From NCBI RefSeq assembly GCF_006716485.1, contig NZ_VFPD01000001.1, positions 773,806-837,805 on the forward strand: a stretch of DNA of 64,000 nt, read 5' to 3'. Within the stretch, counting starts at the first letter, position 1; each line of letters begins with the position of its first letter. A model generated the notes under the pieces. It ran no database searches, was not told the origin of the DNA, and saw nothing but the letters and a program-made list of their open reading frames with translations. This DNA is from Chryseobacterium aquifrigidense (GTDB lineage Bacteria; Bacteroidota; Bacteroidia; Flavobacteriales; Weeksellaceae). The position numbers were made by a program, and so were the translations under genes. Of the stretch, positions 1 through 9,062 are shown piece by piece.

Positions 1-383
1 GGCACAGATGACTGATCGTTAACAGAGTTTGTTGGATGAATATCTGTCCAGTAGTCGGATAAAGAAGTCAAAGCATTTCTTTTTTCTTCATCTTTCTGCT
101 CCAGCAACTGCTGTTCGTAAGCTTTCTGCTTATCTGACTGCAGTTTGTCGTCGGCTGCCTGTGGTACAGCTGTGTTAAATCCGACATTCTCTGTAATCCG
201 ATTTTCCTCTTTCGGCTTAAAAATCATATAGAGGCATCCTACGCAGGCAATGACCATCAGAAAATAGATCATCGGTTTTTTGAACTTTTCCCATCCTTCA
301 CGAGGTGCTGACTGTCGTTCTCCCATATCAACGGAAGAGTTTCCTTCCGTAATTCTGATATTATTTCTGTTTTCTGAATTCAT
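1..383 (-). CDS. traM: Conjugative transposon protein TraM, N-terminal part
   Basis: Seen: an open frame runs from an ATG at 383 to the window edge with no stop. The product starts MNSENRNNIRIT, has a hydrophilic N-terminus of about 37 residues, one membrane segment (around MIYFLMVIACVGCLYMIF), then a charged, Gln/Lys/Glu-rich stretch. Known: Bacteroidetes TraM is a bitopic inner-membrane part of the mating channel with a periplasmic C-terminal domain, analogous to VirB10. The start overlaps the stop of the TraL gene by four bases (ATGA), which supports this start and indicates translational coupling. The C-terminal domain lies beyond the window, so the call rests on the N-terminus and gene order. 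Confidence 0.8.
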   Translation of the reverse strand, partial: MNSENRNNIRITEGNSSVDMGERQSAPREGWEKFKKPMIYFLMVIACVGCLYMIFKPKEENRITENVGFNTAVPQAADDKLQSDKQKAYEQQLLEQKDEEKRNALTSLSDYWTDIHPTNSVNDQSSV

Positions 384-610
384 GGTACGGCATTTTTAAC
401 GGTAATATTTTTTGGAATGCCACTGATATGGCTTATTGACAAAGAATCGTTTTTCCCTGACCATATATAAAACAATGAGAACACTGTTATAAGAATATAA
501 ACTGCTAACAGCAATTTTGTAAACGTTCTTTGCCGCTTACGGGTCAAAGCGTTCCAACGGTTTTCCAATCGGTGAACGTAACTGTCAATTTTTTTTCTGA
601 ATTTTTCCAT
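380..610 (-). CDS. traL: Small conjugative transfer membrane protein, TraL-like
   Basis: Seen: a 76-residue basic protein with one membrane segment at about residues 31-50 (LLLAVYILITVFSLFYIW). It lies exactly where TraL is expected, between TraK and TraM, overlaps the TraM start by four bases and follows TraK by eight. Known: TraL of Bacteroidetes elements (DUF3989 type) is a short membrane protein of unknown biochemical role needed for or associated with the mating apparatus. The assignment rests more on position, size and topology than on a diagnostic motif. Confidence 0.7.
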   Translation of the reverse strand: MEKFRKKIDSYVHRLENRWNALTRKRQRTFTKLLLAVYILITVFSLFYIWSGKNDSLSISHISGIPKNITVKNAVP

Positions 611-618
611 GGCGATAT

Positions 619-1242
619 TTAGCGTGTAACAGTTTCTATATCTGTATTTTCAACGACGTTGAATTTTTCAATCGTAAATCCCTGAGGATTGCTGTCCGAA
701 CGTACTGAGTTGACTAGGGAACAGTGAGTGACAAGACTTCTCTTAGTAAGGTTACTCGATCGGATGATATATTGCCTGGCAAATGTTCTGATCTCGTAAG
801 GATAGCTGTTGAAATTACCCACAACACTGTCGATTTCAATTCTTTGCTGAATGTTTCCGCTGATAATCCTGTTGTAATAGCCTTTTTCCGATAGGTCTTT
901 ATAGTAGTTGAAGGCTGATTGGTCGGCCAGATTGAAGGCTCTCTTAACATTACTTTCAATCGCATCCTTATCAGGAGCTATTGTAAAGAACAACTCATGA
1001 AACCTTCTGACATGTTCTCTGGCTTCTACAGGTCGGTTGATAGACATATCCTGTGACAATGCAACCATCAGGGATTTGCCATTATCCAGCACATAAATCT
1101 TCTGCCTTTGTTCCTCCGCAAAACTGTAGGATTTGTAAACCACAATTCCCACAACTCCGAAACACAAAAGGGAAAAAACGAATGTGAAAAGCCTGATCTG
1201 CTTAAAACTGTTTTCTATATTTCTTAAGATTTTAAATTCCAT
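619..1242 (-). CDS. traK: Conjugative transposon protein TraK
   Basis: Seen: 207 residues with a short cytoplasmic N-terminus (MEFKILRNIENSFKQ), one membrane segment at about 17-39 and a mostly polar remainder expected in the periplasm. Known: this is the arrangement of Bacteroidetes TraK, a VirB8-like assembly factor of the mating channel. It sits between TraJ and TraL in the usual tra order, starts 14 bases after the TraJ stop and is full length for the family. The VirB8 analogy is from family knowledge; no catalytic motif is expected. Confidence 0.85.
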   Translation of the reverse strand: MEFKILRNIENSFKQIRLFTFVFSLLCFGVVGIVVYKSYSFAEEQRQKIYVLDNGKSLMVALSQDMSINRPVEAREHVRRFHELFFTIAPDKDAIESNVKRAFNLADQSAFNYYKDLSEKGYYNRIISGNIQQRIEIDSVVGNFNSYPYEIRTFARQYIIRSSNLTKRSLVTHCSLVNSVRSDSNPQGFTIEKFNVVENTDIETVTR

Positions 1243-1256
1243 TGTTAATGATTTTA

Positions 1257-2249
1257 TTATTTAAGGAGTCGACCTGAAATATTGCCTGCAGTTGATCCTG
1301 CTGCAGCCCCTGCAACATTTCCTGATTTTTGAGCCATCTGTGTTACATTACGCATAAAGTTTCCTGCACCTCCTGCCTGAATGATCCATCCGGTAACGGT
1401 GGGAACAGTAAAGTATCCGATAATTCCGATAATCATATAGATGATATAAACCGTATTGGAAGTATCAGGGATAAAGTTCGGATCAGCGAGCATTTCAATA
1501 TCTTTTTCAATAATCAAAGACTGTATCTTCGCAAGAATAGCACTGAACATATCAGCAACAGGAAGCCATAAATACACACTGATATATCGGGTCAGCCACT
1601 GGGTTAGGGTAGACTGAAAACCATCCCATACCGATATGGCAAATGCTATAGGCCCGAGAATAGACAAGACAATGAGAAAGAAGGTTCGGATCGTATCGAT
1701 GACCAAAGCTGCGGCCTGAAAGAGTATTTCTAAAAATTCCCTGAAGCCGTCCCTGATATCTTTCTTAATGGCAAACATTTCCCGTTCTATATACATTCCG
1801 GACATGGTAACCAGATCTGACGGCGACCAGCCTAACTCTTCCAACTTTTTATCAAACTCCTCATCTGAAATCAGATAAGCCATTTCAGGGTTTCGAAGCA
1901 TAGCCTCTCTTTCCAGCAGATCCTTTTTCTGCTGCAGTTCATTGAGATCCAGTACCTGATTTTCCAGCATCGAATGACTTCCTTGAACAACAGGGCTCAG
2001 TACTCCGTTGATACTGCCAAGAACCAGCGTAGAAAAGAACATAATGCAGATACCTATGGCAAATGGTCTGAGCATAGGAAACAGATCAATGGGTTCGGCA
2101 CGGCTTAGAGCCTGCCAAACCTTTAATGACACATAGAAAAGGGCTCCCAATCCAGCAACACCTTTAGCAACTGCTGCCATATCTGCACAAAGTGGCATCA
2201 TTTCGTCGTACACCGAACGAAGTACTTCATGTAAATTATTAGGCTCCAT
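1257..2249 (-). CDS. traJ: Conjugative transposon protein TraJ (polytopic membrane protein)
   Basis: Seen: 330 residues, with hydrophobic segments near 25-45, 62-85, around 175-215 (FFLIVLSILGPIAFAISVWDG) and 265-290, and a Gly/Ala-rich C-terminus. A charged middle region (about 95-150) separates them. Known: Bacteroidetes TraJ is a polytopic inner-membrane protein resembling VirB6/TrbL, thought to form part of the DNA path. The start codon lies one base from the TraI stop, so the two are probably co-translated. Normal length and context make this a firm call. Confidence 0.9.
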   Translation of the reverse strand: MEPNNLHEVLRSVYDEMMPLCADMAAVAKGVAGLGALFYVSLKVWQALSRAEPIDLFPMLRPFAIGICIMFFSTLVLGSINGVLSPVVQGSHSMLENQVLDLNELQQKKDLLEREAMLRNPEMAYLISDEEFDKKLEELGWSPSDLVTMSGMYIEREMFAIKKDIRDGFREFLEILFQAAALVIDTIRTFFLIVLSILGPIAFAISVWDGFQSTLTQWLTRYISVYLWLPVADMFSAILAKIQSLIIEKDIEMLADPNFIPDTSNTVYIIYMIIGIIGYFTVPTVTGWIIQAGGAGNFMRNVTQMAQKSGNVAGAAAGSTAGNISGRLLK

Positions 2250-2250
2250 C

Positions 2251-2883
2251 TTACCAGTATTTTTGATTGACTGTTCCGTAAAGATTTAATACCCTTTGGG
2301 TATTATTCTGTTTTTTAGCACGCAGGTAGCTGACCGAGATGTTTTTGTTGGTATAATACCTTACCAGATTGTGATAGTCCTTCACTTCTTTATATACCCG
2401 GTCAATAACATCCATTCTTTCTTTATCATTCAATGATAAGTTGGTTGAGGTCACAATCTGCTTTAATTCTTTAAGCAGTTCTGTGCTTTCATTAAGTAAA
2501 GTAGAATAGCCATTAGCAATAGCCGTCAGTTCCTGCGCATTGAAATTGGGGTCGTTCAGCATTTTTCCGAAATTGTTGACATACATTTCAGAAACATCAC
2601 CTACCAGTAACACAGTCTGTTGAACTTTACGGGCATCTTTAACGAGATTATTTACTGCTTTGAGTTTGTCGTAATACTCTTTCCCCTGTTCATAAACCTT
2701 CTTCACCTCATTGAAGTTTTTCACCACATTGGAAACCGTATTTGAGGTTTGTACAATTTCATTGGCAGAATTAAGAATACCTGATGCCAGATTCGCAGGG
2801 TCTGTTACTACAAATTGAGCTTTAGCTAGTGATGTTACGGCCAGTATAATAACCATAACTGTTGTAATGATTGAATTTTTCAT
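2251..2883 (-). CDS. traI: Conjugal transfer protein TraI (DUF4141 type)
   Basis: Seen: about 210 residues from the ATG at 2883, starting MKNSIITTVMVIILAVTSLAKAQ, a clear signal peptide. The rest is predicted mainly helical, with regions rich in Asn, Lys and Val and no cysteines. A longer reading from 2979 would add 32 residues that overlap TraG coding sequence and would bury the signal peptide, so I chose 2883. Known: DUF4141 TraI proteins are periplasmic, VirB5-like parts of Bacteroidetes mating systems. This is unrelated to the F-plasmid relaxase also called TraI. It sits between TraG and TraJ in the expected order. Confidence 0.82.
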   Translation of the reverse strand: MKNSIITTVMVIILAVTSLAKAQFVVTDPANLASGILNSANEIVQTSNTVSNVVKNFNEVKKVYEQGKEYYDKLKAVNNLVKDARKVQQTVLLVGDVSEMYVNNFGKMLNDPNFNAQELTAIANGYSTLLNESTELLKELKQIVTSTNLSLNDKERMDVIDRVYKEVKDYHNLVRYYTNKNISVSYLRAKKQNNTQRVLNLYGTVNQKYW

Positions 2884-2905
2884 TGTTGTAAAATTTTTAA
2901 TTGTT

Positions 2906-5416
2906 TTAATCCTCTTTGCTGTTCGGTTTGATTCTCCGCAGAGATATCCTCTTAATGGCATGTTCAACATTGCCATCAAGTTCTGAAGCCAGATTCATGA
3001 CTTCCATTTTTTCAGTTTCTTCGGTCGTATAAGCAAGATATTCTTGAGTTGAAACTTCTGTGGCATACACTGCCGAGTGCGTTCCGCCCAGTCCGATCCA
3101 GACTTCTTTATACAGTCTCTTAGGATCATTGTTCATGTTGATAGACAGTACCTGTGCCTTTTCTTTGTCGGTAAGACCTAACATAGCCTGAATATCGTCG
3201 AACTTGTTCATGTATTTCCGCTGATCCAAAAGAATCTTACAGTCTGAATTGTTGATAATGCTCTCTTTAACAATGGGTGACTGAATGATATCGTCCACTT
3301 CCTGAGTGACCACAATCGCTTCTCCGAAGAATTTCCTTACCGTCTTGAAAAGATATTTGATGTATTCAGCCATTCCTTCTTTGGCAATCGCCTTCCATGC
3401 TTCTTCAATGAGAATCAATTTCCTGATTCCTTTCAGTCTTCGCATTTTGTTGATGAAAACTTCCATAATGATAATTGTGACAATCGGAAAAAGGATTTTA
3501 TGATCCTTAATCGCATCAATCTCGAAAACAATAAACCTCTTAGATAAAAGATCAAGCTGCTGATCAGAATTAAGCAGATAATCATATTCTCCACCTTTAT
3601 AGTAAGGTTCCAGTACATTCAGGAAGTTGGCGATATCAAAGTCTTTTTCCCTGACCTTTTTCTGTTCCAATACTTTTTGGTAATCATTTTTTACATATTC
3701 GTAAAAGCCATTGAATGACGGGAACTGCTCATTGGTTTTGATCTGCTCAATATAACCACTGACTGCATTCGATAAGGCTACTTCCTCGGAGCGGGTAGGT
3801 GGTTCATCATCTCTTTTCCATAGGGTCAGTACCAATGTTTTGATACTTTCTCTTTTTTCAATGTCAAAGATGCCGTCATCAGTATAGAATGGATTGAAAG
3901 CAATAGGATGGTCTTCTGTATACGTAAAATAAACCCCATCTTTACCCTTGGTTTTACCTTTGATCAGTTCACACAGTCCCTGATAGGAATTTCCGGTATC
4001 AACCAGTAAAACATGAGCTCCCTGCTCATAATACTGTCTAACCATATGATTCGTGAAAAAGGATTTACCACTTCCTGAAGGACCAAGGATAAACTTGTTT
4101 CGGTTGGTAATAATCCCTTGCTTCATCGGAAGATCGGAAATATCCAGATGAATAGGTTTGCCCGTTAATCGGTCTGCCATCTTAATCCCAAAGGGTGAGG
4201 GCGAGTCCTGATAATTGGTTTCTTCAGTGAAAAAACATAGTGCAGGTTCTATAAACGTGTAGAAACTTTCTTCACTTGGAAAATCTCCTGCATTCCCGGG
4301 AATTCCTGCCCAATACAATGTTGCAGTATCTGTTGTGTTGTGACGGGGCTTGCATTCCATCAGTGCCAAGGCACTTCCGGTATCATTTTTCAGCTGTTTA
4401 AGCTCAGCAGGACTGTCAGACCAGCACATGACATTGAAATGAGCACGGATCGACTGCAGTCCGAAAGAATGCGCTTCATTGAGATATTTTTCAATCCATT
4501 CCTTGTTAATCTGATTGGCTCGGCTGTATCTTGCCAAGGAGTGCATATTTCTGGCGGACTTTTCAAACTTCGACAGGTTTTCTTCACTGTTGTCAATGAA
4601 CAGATATTGATTGTAGATATGATTACAGTTTAAAAGCAGTCCGACAGGAGAGGCAAAGGATAACAGACAATCACTTCTGTCTGTGCTTAACTTTTCGTAT
4701 CTGCTATGCGAAGAAACTGTACCCGGAAGATCATCCGTATCCGAAAGGGTGTGCATGCTGATGCGGTTGTTACCAATACGCATTTCTTCTGCTCCTAAGT
4801 TCAGATCCTGAAGGGAAGGATTGATTTCTCTTGATAGAGTCAGATACTGTTCTAACAATCCAGATTGTTTTTCTGTACCTGTAATTCCATCAGCGGTCAT
4901 TTTTTCAAGGAAAACATATCCACTGTCGTTCATAATCCTTTCAAACTGATCAACGGCTTCCATAAATCTGCTGATCGCTTCTTTGTCCCTAATCTCTTTC
5001 GGAATCAAAACTCCTTTACAGAGCGATGAGAAATTACTCTGCGTTCTCATCCTTTCCTTTGTAGTTTTGGTAAGAAAAAGATAACAGTAGTGATTCAAGA
5101 AAGGTCTTTCGTTAAAGTGTCTTTCAAAAGATTTGGACAGAAAACTTTGGTCTTCTTTCAATAAATCCGGCTGGTAATTTTCCTTGATAAACCAATCCTG
5201 TTTATGAACAATGCTGTAATCAGGTAATGTCTTTATTGCTTTGAACCATGCCGAATGAATGGCTTCGTACTCAGCAGATGCAACGGTAAACAGTTCGGGT
5301 AGTCTTACCCTGAAACAAACGGTAACATCAGCATCTTTTGAAATAATACAGTTCTCTTCAATGCCAATCAGTGGAAACTTGCTCTCCAGTGTTGCCGCTT
5401 TTGATTGATTTCTCAT
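2906..5416 (-). CDS. traG: TraG, VirB4-family conjugation ATPase
   Basis: Seen: 836 residues. Walker A (GPSGSGKS) is near residue 445 and Walker B (LILIEEAWK) near residue 667, followed by an arginine-containing region with VVTQEVDDI. The N-terminal half is the VirB4 entry domain. Known: VirB4-type ATPases energise assembly and substrate transfer in type IV secretion and act at the inner membrane. The start overlaps the TraF stop by four bases. Length and both nucleotide-binding motifs are intact, so the protein should be active. It is the strongest marker that this is a true conjugative element rather than a remnant. Confidence 0.95.
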   Translation of the reverse strand: MRNQSKAATLESKFPLIGIEENCIISKDADVTVCFRVRLPELFTVASAEYEAIHSAWFKAIKTLPDYSIVHKQDWFIKENYQPDLLKEDQSFLSKSFERHFNERPFLNHYCYLFLTKTTKERMRTQSNFSSLCKGVLIPKEIRDKEAISRFMEAVDQFERIMNDSGYVFLEKMTADGITGTEKQSGLLEQYLTLSREINPSLQDLNLGAEEMRIGNNRISMHTLSDTDDLPGTVSSHSRYEKLSTDRSDCLLSFASPVGLLLNCNHIYNQYLFIDNSEENLSKFEKSARNMHSLARYSRANQINKEWIEKYLNEAHSFGLQSIRAHFNVMCWSDSPAELKQLKNDTGSALALMECKPRHNTTDTATLYWAGIPGNAGDFPSEESFYTFIEPALCFFTEETNYQDSPSPFGIKMADRLTGKPIHLDISDLPMKQGIITNRNKFILGPSGSGKSFFTNHMVRQYYEQGAHVLLVDTGNSYQGLCELIKGKTKGKDGVYFTYTEDHPIAFNPFYTDDGIFDIEKRESIKTLVLTLWKRDDEPPTRSEEVALSNAVSGYIEQIKTNEQFPSFNGFYEYVKNDYQKVLEQKKVREKDFDIANFLNVLEPYYKGGEYDYLLNSDQQLDLLSKRFIVFEIDAIKDHKILFPIVTIIIMEVFINKMRRLKGIRKLILIEEAWKAIAKEGMAEYIKYLFKTVRKFFGEAIVVTQEVDDIIQSPIVKESIINNSDCKILLDQRKYMNKFDDIQAMLGLTDKEKAQVLSINMNNDPKRLYKEVWIGLGGTHSAVYATEVSTQEYLAYTTEETEKMEVMNLASELDGNVEHAIKRISLRRIKPNSKED

Positions 5417-5745
5417 GATGCAGCATTTTTGACGTTCGATTTGAAATACCTACAGATTGATTTTCTGCTGATGATGTATTTAGGATGTCTCTTTTTAGCA
5501 CCTGATTTCATCAGTCCATACTCACCATACTTTCTGTTGAGAGAGAATATTTGCCAGATCAAAAGACCTGAAATTGAGCCGCCAAGAAAAAGGCATAAGT
5601 AGGTATTGACTCCAGCCATATATATGATCATTACGAATACTAATATTCCCAATAATCCTCCTGCAAATATGAACAGGTACTGTGCTTTCAATCCTTTGAA
5701 CTCTACCGTTCTTCCGATTCCTTTGTTGATATGATAGCTAACCAT
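5413..5745 (-). CDS. traF: TraF, DUF4133-type membrane protein
   Basis: Seen: from the ATG at 5745 the product begins MVSYHINKGIGRTVEFKGLKAQY, a typical DUF4133 beginning, followed by two close hydrophobic segments (residues about 24-62) and a basic tail. An upstream ATG at 5793 would add 16 residues and run into the TraE stop region; I prefer 5745. Known: TraF of Bacteroidetes elements is a VirB3-like small inner-membrane protein that pairs with the VirB4 ATPase. The gene overlaps traG by four bases, which fits that partnership. Confidence 0.87.
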   Translation of the reverse strand: MVSYHINKGIGRTVEFKGLKAQYLFIFAGGLLGILVFVMIIYMAGVNTYLCLFLGGSISGLLIWQIFSLNRKYGEYGLMKSGAKKRHPKYIISRKSICRYFKSNVKNAAS

Positions 5746-5755
5746 AAACAATGTT

Positions 5756-6061
5756 TTAAAGGAAGAATGAACGAAGGATTGTTGCGGCAACAATTAAGAA
5801 GATACATGCTCCAAACCAGCTGGCAGCGGTTTTACTGGTATCAGGATCGCCACTGCTGAATTTGTTATAAACCTTTACCCCTCCGATGAGTCCTACAACC
5901 GCTCCGATGGCATAAATAAGTTTTGTAGCCGGATCAAAATACGAGGTGACCATCTGCGTAGCTTCATTGATTCCGGCAGAGCCGTTTCCCTGAGCACTCA
6001 TAGTCAATCCGATTAACAGAAGCAACGCTGTTAACAAGATTTTTTTTCTTTGTCTTTTCAT
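5756..6061 (-). CDS. traE: TraE, DUF4134-type pilin-like protein
   Basis: Seen: about 101 residues from the ATG at 6061. A signal peptide (MKRQRKKILLTALLLLIGLTMSAQG) is followed by two membrane segments. Known: this is the layout of VirB2-like conjugative pilins; DUF4134 is the Bacteroidetes version. Starting at 6094 would put 11 extra residues before the signal peptide, so 6061 is more likely. It is the first gene of the structural block and is separated from the upstream ParA-TraD block by an oppositely oriented DUF4238 gene. Confidence 0.87.
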   Translation of the reverse strand: MKRQRKKILLTALLLLIGLTMSAQGNGSAGINEATQMVTSYFDPATKLIYAIGAVVGLIGGVKVYNKFSSGDPDTSKTAASWFGACIFLIVAATILRSFFL

Positions 6062-6227
6062 AATGAATAGATTTTTATGATTATGAAAACCCATGCTTTA
6101 TGGGCTTTGAGACAAAGGTGTTTGGTATGAGAGTATCTTACTGGAATTTGGTGTTTTTAGGAATTGTTTGGCTCCATTGTGCTTTGTAAAGAATATTTTT
6201 ATTACTTTCAAAAAATAGTACTTAACC

Positions 6228-7085
6228 ATGAAAGAACAATCAAAGAGACATCACTACATACCTAAATTCCTGAGTAAGAATTTCAGTGATGAAAACAATA
6301 TGTTGTGGGTATATAACAAGGAATCCAAAAGAATTATCAGTAAGATGCAAAGCCCTAAAGCTATTTTCTTTGAAGATGGCAGGAATCTTTTTGATATAAA
6401 TGGGAGTAAAGGGGATAATATCGAAAGGATGTATGAAGAAGTAGATACTATATTGTCTAAAACTTTAGCAAAAATTTTAAAAAGTCAACAGATGAGTGGA
6501 AGAGAACTTACATGGATGATTTATTTGGCTAATCTAACAAAATGGAGAGTTCCCAAAGTTGATGAAATTGCCAAAAATCTTGTTAAAGATATTCCTATCG
6601 AACAATTGGGATTAGCTATACGTCCAATTGATTCAGACCAGAAAATAACACAAGAAATTATAAATAATTTAAATAAGAAAGAGATAGTTCAGGAAACAAA
6701 ACGAATTCTTCTTTCACTACAGCCTATTTCTAATGAAGAAAGCTTAGATGAGATTCATAAGAATTGCTTTATAACTTTTTATGATAAGTATCCCTCTCTG
6801 ATAGGCGATTGTCCTATTATCGAAGAACACGACTCAAACTATAAAACCATGGGAAACTTTATATTTCCATTGAGTGACAGTGCGACTTTAGTCTGTAAAA
6901 AAGATGCGAAAAAAGAGATAAAAAGTGAGCTATTTTATATTTGGAAAGATTTGAACATCTTTCATTTATCACAAAAATATGTTGCTTGTAAAAGTCGTGA
7001 TCAATTAGAAAAAATGGAAAAATTGTATAAAATAATGGCAGAAAAAGGTGATCTTCATTTTTTACAAAAAGCTGTTTTTGATTAA
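6228..7085 (+). CDS. DUF4238 family protein (accessory gene in the tra region)
   Basis: Seen: 285 residues beginning MKEQSKRHHYIPKFLSKNF, with the HHYIPxFL start that marks DUF4238. Further features are the GDCPII strand near residue 190 and a later segment FIFPLSDSATLVCKK. There is no signal peptide or membrane segment. Known: DUF4238 proteins have no settled function; members occur among mobile elements and defence loci. The gene is more AT-rich than its tra neighbours and is the only rightward gene in the leftward tra operon, splitting the TraD and TraE genes. That suggests a later insertion, possibly a defence or exclusion cargo (inference). Confidence 0.75.
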   Translation: MKEQSKRHHYIPKFLSKNFSDENNMLWVYNKESKRIISKMQSPKAIFFEDGRNLFDINGSKGDNIERMYEEVDTILSKTLAKILKSQQMSGRELTWMIYLANLTKWRVPKVDEIAKNLVKDIPIEQLGLAIRPIDSDQKITQEIINNLNKKEIVQETKRILLSLQPISNEESLDEIHKNCFITFYDKYPSLIGDCPIIEEHDSNYKTMGNFIFPLSDSATLVCKKDAKKEIKSELFYIWKDLNIFHLSQKYVACKSRDQLEKMEKLYKIMAEKGDLHFLQKAVFD

Positions 7086-7119
7086 ATAGTTTAGTGCTTT
7101 ATAAAGAAAATAGGGAACT

Positions 7120-7752
7120 TCAAATGAATTTCCCTATTTCAAAATCATTGAGATCGCTTTTCCGCATATCGGAAGAACCGGATATTCCTTCATTGTTAAA
7201 AGAATTATCTAATAGTAATGCTATTTTATGGGAATCATTTTCCATAGAATTCTCAAGTAAGGTATATAATTCGGTTCCATAAGTTTTCTGAACAATCGCT
7301 GCTGCTGTTTCCTTTTGAGATGCGGTAAAACTATTTTGTTTCACAAACATCTCCACAGTGCTTAGTTCTTCAAAGGTAACCCCTTGGGCAAAACTATTAT
7401 CCTTACCAATTATTCTGTATTTTTTCCATTCTTCTTCCTCTTCAATAAGATCAGGTTCACTATTAAAACGATATTCCAGCTCTTCCTGCGGATTTAATAG
7501 ACTGACATTTTCGCTGATATCATATTCTATGTCTAAAGTAGAAGGATTAAAACCAAGTTCATTTTCTTGTCTTTCAGAGGAAGTCATTGTCACAGAATGG
7601 AGTGACGTTTTTGCTTCACCCATAATATTGGGTTGCTTTTTATTATTTGCTTGTTTTTCAGTTTTATGAGAATGGGATAGTTTTCGGGTAATTTTGTCGT
7701 GGAGTAATAACAGAATTATGGTCAGAAGGCAAATGATGATGAGAATTTCCAT
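7120..7752 (-). CDS. Conjugal transfer protein, TraD-like
   Basis: Seen: 210 residues with an N-terminal membrane anchor (MEILIIICLLTIILLLLHD) followed by a basic linker and an acidic region (NPQEELEYRF, EEEEEWKKYRI). A C-terminal region with alternating Phe/Thr/Leu residues ends near DFEIGKFI. It starts three bases after the DUF3408 gene stop, so it is part of the same transcript. Known: Bacteroidetes elements usually carry a membrane-anchored protein called TraD between DUF3408 and TraE. I assign it by position and topology; no functional motif is visible. Confidence 0.6.
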   Translation of the reverse strand: MEILIIICLLTIILLLLHDKITRKLSHSHKTEKQANNKKQPNIMGEAKTSLHSVTMTSSERQENELGFNPSTLDIEYDISENVSLLNPQEELEYRFNSEPDLIEEEEEWKKYRIIGKDNSFAQGVTFEELSTVEMFVKQNSFTASQKETAAAIVQKTYGTELYTLLENSMENDSHKIALLLDNSFNNEGISGSSDMRKSDLNDFEIGKFI

Positions 7753-7754
7753 GG

Positions 7755-8153
7755 TTATAAAATGGGTTTAAAGTGATTGTTAAAGTAATTGGTAATTTCA
7801 TTTCCATATTCCAAAAAATGCTGTTCCAGAATATTGTCGATGTAGGAATAAAGGGTTGTCCTTTCTTCTCTGGTAAGCTGTACAATCCGCAATAATCTTT
7901 CATGATACTCCGGGCGTATGTAAACGACTTTACCATTCCGTCCTGAAGGAAAGCGATTCGTTAAAAAGGTTTCCTCATAGTTTAGTTTTTTAGAAGAATA
8001 AGGTTTTGTTTTTTCTTTAGATTTTTGAACGGCTTGTTTGGTTACATGAGTTTCTTCATCAAGAGCCGGTTGTTCGCCACTGATGACCTGCATTAAATAT
8101 TCTTCATCAACGGTAGGCTTTTCTAAATCGTTGTTGTCATTGTTTGTAGCCAT
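7755..8153 (-). CDS. DUF3408 family protein (TraB/TraC position)
   Basis: Seen: 132 residues, with a disordered N-terminal half rich in Glu, Lys and Thr and a compact C-terminal half. That half reads GKVVYIRPEYHERLLRIVQL followed by a TLYSYIDNILEQHF helix. Known: this is the conserved core of DUF3408, a ribbon-helix-helix-like domain found next to ParA-type genes in Bacteroidetes conjugative elements. The role could be DNA binding with the adjacent ParA-like protein, as in a ParA/ParB-like partition pair (inference). The gene lies 10 bases after the ParA-like gene stop. Confidence 0.82.
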   Translation of the reverse strand: MATNNDNNDLEKPTVDEEYLMQVISGEQPALDEETHVTKQAVQKSKEKTKPYSSKKLNYEETFLTNRFPSGRNGKVVYIRPEYHERLLRIVQLTREERTTLYSYIDNILEQHFLEYGNEITNYFNNHFKPIL

Positions 8154-8163
8154 CTTTCGGGTT

Positions 8164-8931
8164 TTATAGATTTGTGATTCTTAGAAATTCTTCAACAAAC
8201 AGATCCATTCTTGTCGCTTTTAAAAGCAGATGTTCTGCTGGTAAAAGTGTTGATCTGAAAATACTGTTTCCGATATGGTCGGATTCCTTACGAAATCGTT
8301 TGCTATCCATGATTCGTGTCTGCATAATATTCATCTGAAGGGCGGCAATCGCTTTTTCGTATATTTCGTACAATCCTGTCTTTTCCCGTCCATCAATCTG
8401 ATTCCAGAATAGCCAGAGCGCTTGTTCTGTAAGATCATGCTCACCGGAAGGAAGAGCCATAAAAGCTTTGGTAAATCCTAACGTACTTTCCACGACCAAA
8501 CGGTCAGCGGTCATTGGGGCAAAAATAAAATCCATGGATTTCAAGGTTGTCAAAACCCCTTTGGTATTGGCAGTACCAGGCAGATCAAAAAAGATAATAC
8601 CCGGAGCTATGGGAGTTTGTTTAATATATTGGTTCGATTCCTCCATTGCATTTTCTGCTTTACAGCGTATAATCGGATATGCTTTTTTATTAATAAGTTG
8701 GAATTGTTTCATAGCAGCCTTCTTATGGTAATCATTCAGCATAATTGCTTTTTTATCACGTTCCCTCATATTGCTTAGACTGTATTGTGGAAAATCACAA
8801 TCCATGACTAAAACATCATATCCCAACCGGTAATGTAATACGCTGGCAAGTAATAGGGTAATCGTCGATTTTCCCACACCTCCTTTTTGAGTGGAGAAAC
8901 TTACTTTTAAAGTTTTTTTTGTTGCTTTCAT
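8164..8931 (-). CDS. ParA-family ATPase (TraA-like)
   Basis: Seen: 255 residues. The deviant Walker A KGGVGKST is at residues 16-23, the A-prime/Walker B strands are VLVMDCDFPQ and IIFFDLPGT, and the region FAPMTADRLVV is typical of ParA/Soj. Known: ParA ATPases bind DNA cooperatively with ATP and position plasmids or protein complexes; the first gene of Bacteroidetes tra operons (TraA) belongs here. In an integrative element it may stabilise the excised circle or help transfer. It is the first gene of the leftward operon. Two 17-bp direct repeats 40 bp apart lie about 130-190 bp upstream. Confidence 0.88.
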   Translation of the reverse strand: MKATKKTLKVSFSTQKGGVGKSTITLLLASVLHYRLGYDVLVMDCDFPQYSLSNMRERDKKAIMLNDYHKKAAMKQFQLINKKAYPIIRCKAENAMEESNQYIKQTPIAPGIIFFDLPGTANTKGVLTTLKSMDFIFAPMTADRLVVESTLGFTKAFMALPSGEHDLTEQALWLFWNQIDGREKTGLYEIYEKAIAALQMNIMQTRIMDSKRFRKESDHIGNSIFRSTLLPAEHLLLKATRMDLFVEEFLRITNL

Positions 8932-9062
8932 AACGTACGTGTTTATTGTTGTTTTATAATTTTGATTGGTAAGAATCTGTATAAGTTGATTTATATATTG
9001 AAATACTCCGGTATTATCCTAAATATCTAAAGATGTATACAGCTATATAATTTTTAGAGGTC

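Noticed and set aside
714..965. 83-codon frame opposite in phase to traK
   Set aside because: It is a shadow frame of the real TraK gene on the same strand with no domain of its own.
2884..2979. N-terminal extension of TraI to 2979
   Set aside because: The extension overlaps TraG coding sequence and would place 32 residues before a clear signal peptide; the internal ATG at 2883 is better.
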